Below, piece after piece: positions 43,505 through 46,867 of a stretch of 46,867 nucleotides of DNA. Position 1 is the stretch's first letter, and each line of letters starts with the position of its first letter. Source of the stretch: Diphasiastrum complanatum. Taxonomy: Eukaryota; Streptophyta; Lycopodiopsida; Lycopodiales; Lycopodiaceae. The DNA lies in assembly GCA_029204225.1 (NCBI GenBank), contig CM055097.1, positions 12,468,854 through 12,515,720 of the forward strand, given 5' to 3'. Both the position numbers and the translations under genes were made by a program. Under the pieces are notes generated by a model. It was given only the letters and a program-made list of their open reading frames with translations, made no database searches and was not told where the DNA came from.

Positions 43505-43760
43505 ATCTCGTAGATGTTGGAGGAGCAGGTCTGCATAGATAAACGGAGCACAAGCTGCACAGATTATGTAGGTGCAAGTTTGCGCGGGTAAATAGAGCAC
43601 AGGTCTGCGTAGATGTTGTAGACACAGGTTTGCACATTAAACGCAGCACCCACCAGTAGGGTCTGCACAGGTAGACAAAGTGCAGATCTGCACAGGCATA
43701 TAGCAAGCCTACTAGACAATACACTGAGCAAGTCTGCGCAGATGGTGACGGCGCATAGGT
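43505..43760. repeat. degenerate minisatellite
   Basis: Variants of GCACAGGTCTGCGTAGAT recur at least six times, with spacings of about 25-60 bases and with GTTGTAG or TAAACGGA fillers. A minus-strand open frame across it (43862-43449) reflects the repeat and is not treated as a gene. Confidence 0.65.
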
Positions 43761-43954
43761 ATCACTTTGACTCCATCCCATTGCCAATCCATTGGAGACA
43801 GTGCAAGCCATTTTTGCTCTGGTAGTCTCCCTGGTGCCTCTCCTCTTATGCACAATCAACACATGGTTCTATCCCTCCAAAAGTCAAACTTTTCACAAGC
43901 AAAGCCATTTCTCTCACAGTCCTCTCACAACCAACAATCAATCTCTCCACATAG

Positions 43955-43957
<3 letters not shown>

Positions 43958-43995
<38 letters not shown>
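43958..43995. repeat. (CT)n microsatellite
   Basis: About 38 bases of CT repeat in a longer pyrimidine-rich region with TCTCACA/CTCTCAC words (43890-44105). Confidence 0.95.
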
Positions 43996-44000
<5 letters not shown>

Positions 44001-44900
44001 TTTCTCTCAAACTCACTCTAAAAAATACCTCTCTTCACAAAAACCATCTTACTCATATCACAAAAACGTCTCTCACAAGCAACAAACAACTCTCACTCTC
44101 TACAACTCTCCTTGCATCTGCCCCCATAGGGCAGATGTCCCACACCATCCAAGGGGGGATAAATCTTTTTTTTTCCCCTTAGCCCCATTCATCACCATTG
44201 GATGGAGTGGGGCCAGCACTACAAGTTGTTGGAAAGAGGTGATAATGCAATAACAACAAGTCGAAGACTGTGAACGACTTATCATGTGCACGAAATAGAG
44301 CCTTATTTCCTATTGCATGACTACGCCTGTCAATATTGAACAAAACATAATGACAGAAGTCATGTTCAATCTTTTAGCAACTAACTTTGAAATCATCAGC
44401 GCTAAAGTGATTACGTAGCCAAACAATGAAGTATTGAATAATCAGACAAGACTATAAGAGATTATCAATAACCAAAACAATCACATAAATGCATACGTTC
44501 TGACATAATAGTGAACGCAATAAAAGATAGATTGATTCAGCATAAAACAGATGATGATGAGCACAAGACAATTGTGGTTAGAAACCGCGTACTCTACGCT
44601 ATCTTTGAGTAACTGGGAAACTATGTCTGATTGCACTTCCGCTGATAAGCAGTAAGCACTAATAACAAAACTCTAAATGAACTCTAAAGAACTGAGCTAG
44701 AATGTTCAAGAGTGTTCAAGCTTGAAAGCTTGAGAGAGCTGCTACAATACTGTAACGCAGGCATCCCAAAGGGAGCCGAGAACCACGACTTAGCTTTCCA
44801 GCCTTCAACTCTTGCCATCCCAAACCCACTTGACATACAAGCAGCCAATTCGCCAACAATGATCAGACTTAACCAACTTGAAGTTCCGAAAACCAACATT
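43996..44900 (-). other. possible leader of the right-end LTR element
   Basis: The part next to the PBS (44250-44900) would be leader in minus-strand sense, but no gag is recognisable. The rest is pyrimidine-rich non-coding DNA. Confidence 0.3.
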
Positions 44901-45160
44901 GAGATCCAACCTGGCGCCATGTTAGATTGGGGGTCCCGATGTGGGTGACTTCCTTCCAAGCAAGCCGCCCGACATACATCAAACTTAACCAACTCGAAGC
45001 TTCGTTACAAACGAGTAACATCCATTCTTAGCAAGCGGTCTGACTTACATCAGACTTAACCAACTGAAAGCTTCGTCAATGAGCGCTGGAAGCCAACCTG
45101 GCGCCACGCCAGACTGGACAGCCATAAACAGGTAACTTCCACCCAAGCAAGCCATCCAAC
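44860..45160. repeat. 187-bp direct repeat spanning LTR end and PBS
   Basis: ATCAGACTTAACCAACT, CCAACCTGGCGCCA and AAGCAAGCCnnCC recur in the same order, 187 bases apart (GGCGCCA at 44913-44919 and 45100-45106). A third copy of the ACTTAACCAACTCGAAG word sits near 44985. Confidence 0.75.
44901..44919 (-). other. LTR-element primer-binding site, TGGCGCC type
   Basis: On the minus strand TGGCGCCAGGTTGG follows directly after CTAACA, the LTR end. TGGCGCC is a common PBS start in plant gypsy elements. A second copy of the motif lies 187 bases away, ending at 45106. Confidence 0.6.
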
Positions 45161-45994
45161 TCAGCCGATAGGTTAGAGCCCGTTCCCCAAGAGCTTAACC
45201 CATTCACGTTCATGCAAGGAACACTCAGAACCACAAGCCGTGACAGATATGGAGACAACCAGTTCCTGGACCAAATGGTCCCGACAGCATGCCGCTGGCG
45301 CCACGGACCGAATGGTCCCGACGGCATACCGCTGGCGTCCCGGGATACGACCCTCAGCTATGAGCCAAGTTAAAAATTTCGAAAGCGGCCTTACAACTGG
45401 CGCTTTTACCGAACACTGAAACCTAAAAAGCAATCAGAGTTAGTTTGAGAAAAATCTCACTTTATTGATAAATCTGAGAAGGTTACATTTCAAGTGTGTG
45501 ACCGACCCTAGTCTCCGGGGCGCTAGCATGCCAAGGCGAGAGCCATGACAACATTCCAGCAAGGGAGGCAGTGGAGCTCGCCCTGAGTCGCAACCCGCAC
45601 TCCCCTATAGTATTGGTGTGATTCGGCACCCCCCTCATACCAAGCACACTCTACCCAAGTTGGTAAAGCACGTTTTTCTCTCTCTAGGATTTTCTCTTTC
45701 TAGAAAGTCATTTTCCTCTCTCTAGATTTTATTGATCCCCAGGCTTCCTTTAATCATGCCTAGATCGATGTGAGGTTGATTGCACATCGATCTGAGCTCT
45801 TGGACTCCGCTAGAAACCGATCAAGATTTTCAACCCATAGGAACTTGGCGCCGGCCTGGATTCTAGCTACCAGTGGCGCCGGAGAGCGGCACCGGCGCCG
45901 TTGGCGCCGGGAGTAGCAGGGGCGCTGCTTTGTGCCGGGGACATAGCTGGTGCCTGATGGCGCCGGAAGTAAAGCTTGTAAAGGTAGCTTTACA
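44920..45994 (-). repeat. gypsy-type LTR (minus strand, about 1,075 bp)
   Basis: In minus-strand sense it starts TGTAAAGC at 45994 after a purine tract (AAAGGTGGGGTGGATGT) and ends CTAACA at 44920. GCCGAATCACACCA and ACTATAGGGG lie near 45600-45630, and TGTAACCTTCTCAG...AATAAAG near 45465-45490. These features match the LTR at 9333-10224. GGCGCC-rich DNA fills the first 150 bases (45850-45960). Confidence 0.65.
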
Positions 45995-46867
45995 ACATCC
46001 ACCCCACCTTTATGAAATTTGATGTCCTCATCAGATGTCAGATTAAAGTAAAGGTGTTCTCCCAATTAACATAACTATACGCTTAAACTACTTGGCACAG
46101 TACCTCAATTTACGGCCACTTCTTTATTAACATTGAAGCTGGCACACCACAAGTCGGAGGCTCAGCTCTTTGTACTGAAAAATTACATAACTTGAAAATA
46201 TATCTTTGTCTGGGAAAAGCGTAGATTTGAATCTATCGCTTTCGTAAAACGCCGAGAACCTTATTAACTGGTGACAGAGGCCTTTCTTTGAAATGTTCGC
46301 CCCCTGTCGCTTCTGACTTCTCGACTTTGGAACTCCTTTGAGCTCCTGATTTGTCCCCTTGATGCACTTTTGCTGTTGAGCTCCCTGAGCTCCAGATTTG
46401 TTCAGTTCCCGCACAGGTATCAAGGCTCCCTGAGCCGAAGGATTTATCGTTTGATTGCCCACTTTATGGTCCACCTCCGTGCCTTGTTGCTTCTGCACTC
46501 TTGATTTCCTCTCCTCCTGTCCCAGCCTGATCTTGATACCTTTTTCAATCTTGGCTCTTGAGTAGGCAAAGATTGAGTACTCCGCAACTGCGCCCTCTCA
46601 CTTAGCTTGAAGTAGCTCTTTGAATCAGCCCAAATGTAACCATTGACTCGTGGAAAGCCAAAGGGTCGCACCAGTTTGATCCGCCATCGAACTATCTCTT
46701 CGCGTTTGTTTGAAGCACCCATGTCTGTCGCGCAAAATTTGACTTTCACAATTCCATCACTGGTCAGTTTGCCTCATAGTCAAAACAAGAAGTGTACATC
46801 GAGCTTGGCTTCAAGTAGCTCTCTTTAAATCAGACACATGCACCCAGAATTTGCACTAGTCCGATCT
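45995..46867 (-). pseudogene. 3' internal end of gypsy-like element, partial
   Basis: Minus-strand frames (46749-46444, 46498-46127, 46065-45995) carry a basic, Gln/Lys/Gly-rich protein of unknown type and end with NLTSDEDIKFHKGGVDVV, which resembles the tail of + strand element 8400-9332. The DED...GGVDVV phrase followed by PPT and LTR marks the 3' end of the internal region. No enzyme domain is visible, and the element continues beyond the window. Confidence 0.5.

Noticed and set aside
43449-43862. 137-codon minus-strand frame with repeated Leu-Cys-Arg-Pro
   Set aside because: It translates the minisatellite; the internal repetition follows from the DNA repeat and no homology is apparent.
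43767-44253. Forward frames rich in Ser-Leu
   Set aside because: They are translations of the (CT)n microsatellite and adjacent pyrimidine tract.

Overview
This window looks like nuclear DNA of a plant with a large, repeat-rich genome. The gene organisation is eukaryotic: GT-AG introns, long AT-rich intergenic DNA and (GA)n microsatellites. The repeats are typical plant families: Ty1-copia, chromodomain Ty3-gypsy, LINE and hAT. A fern, gymnosperm or other non-flowering vascular plant would fit the very long introns, but that placement is an inference and the sequence alone does not prove it.

The backbone is one host gene on the + strand, a class 3 (alpha/beta-hydrolase) lipase. Eight exons can be placed (1-62, 392-439, 11425-11492, 31879-31951, 32177-32338, 33736-33930, 40227-40315, 40685-40802). 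Their reading phases agree across every junction and give about 270 residues ending in a stop. The N-terminus lies upstream of the window. Only about 815 of the first 40,802 bases are coding; three introns of about 11, 20 and 6.3 kb hold nearly everything else.

Intron 2 (440-11424) holds two minus-strand LINE fragments in tandem (1918-4961), a decayed + strand copia element with an LTR, a repeated primer-binding site and a broken pol (4970-8385), and a + strand gypsy-like tail with a long LTR (8400-10224).

Intron 3 (11493-31878) holds a copia gag stub (13405-13965) and then a mosaic of gypsy elements. A minus-strand gypsy (LTRs at 13966-14324 and 23722-24079) has an LTR-less block of copia pol spliced into it (14530-16090). 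Its gag is split by a + strand gypsy with gag-protease-RT-RNase H-integrase (17401-22106). A second minus-strand gypsy fragment follows (24080-25170). The best preserved element is a minus-strand copia (25353-31368) with nearly identical LTRs, PBS, PPT and a perfect 5-bp target duplication. Its reverse transcriptase domain has been replaced by about 1.07 kb of unrelated open reading frame.

Intron 6 (33931-40226) holds a gypsy deletion derivative that keeps little more than a chromodomain between its LTRs (35982-about 37050), a decayed hAT transposon (about 37100-38850) and a LINE ORF1-like fragment beside a (GA)n tract (39240-40171).

Downstream of the lipase stop, 40803-44900 has no recognisable gene, only minisatellite-like and simple repeats. 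The right end (44900-46867) carries a 1.07 kb minus-strand LTR with an internal 3' end on one side and a PBS on the other. No tRNA, rRNA or CRISPR array was recognised. Almost all transposon reading frames are broken; the only gene likely to serve the host is the lipase.
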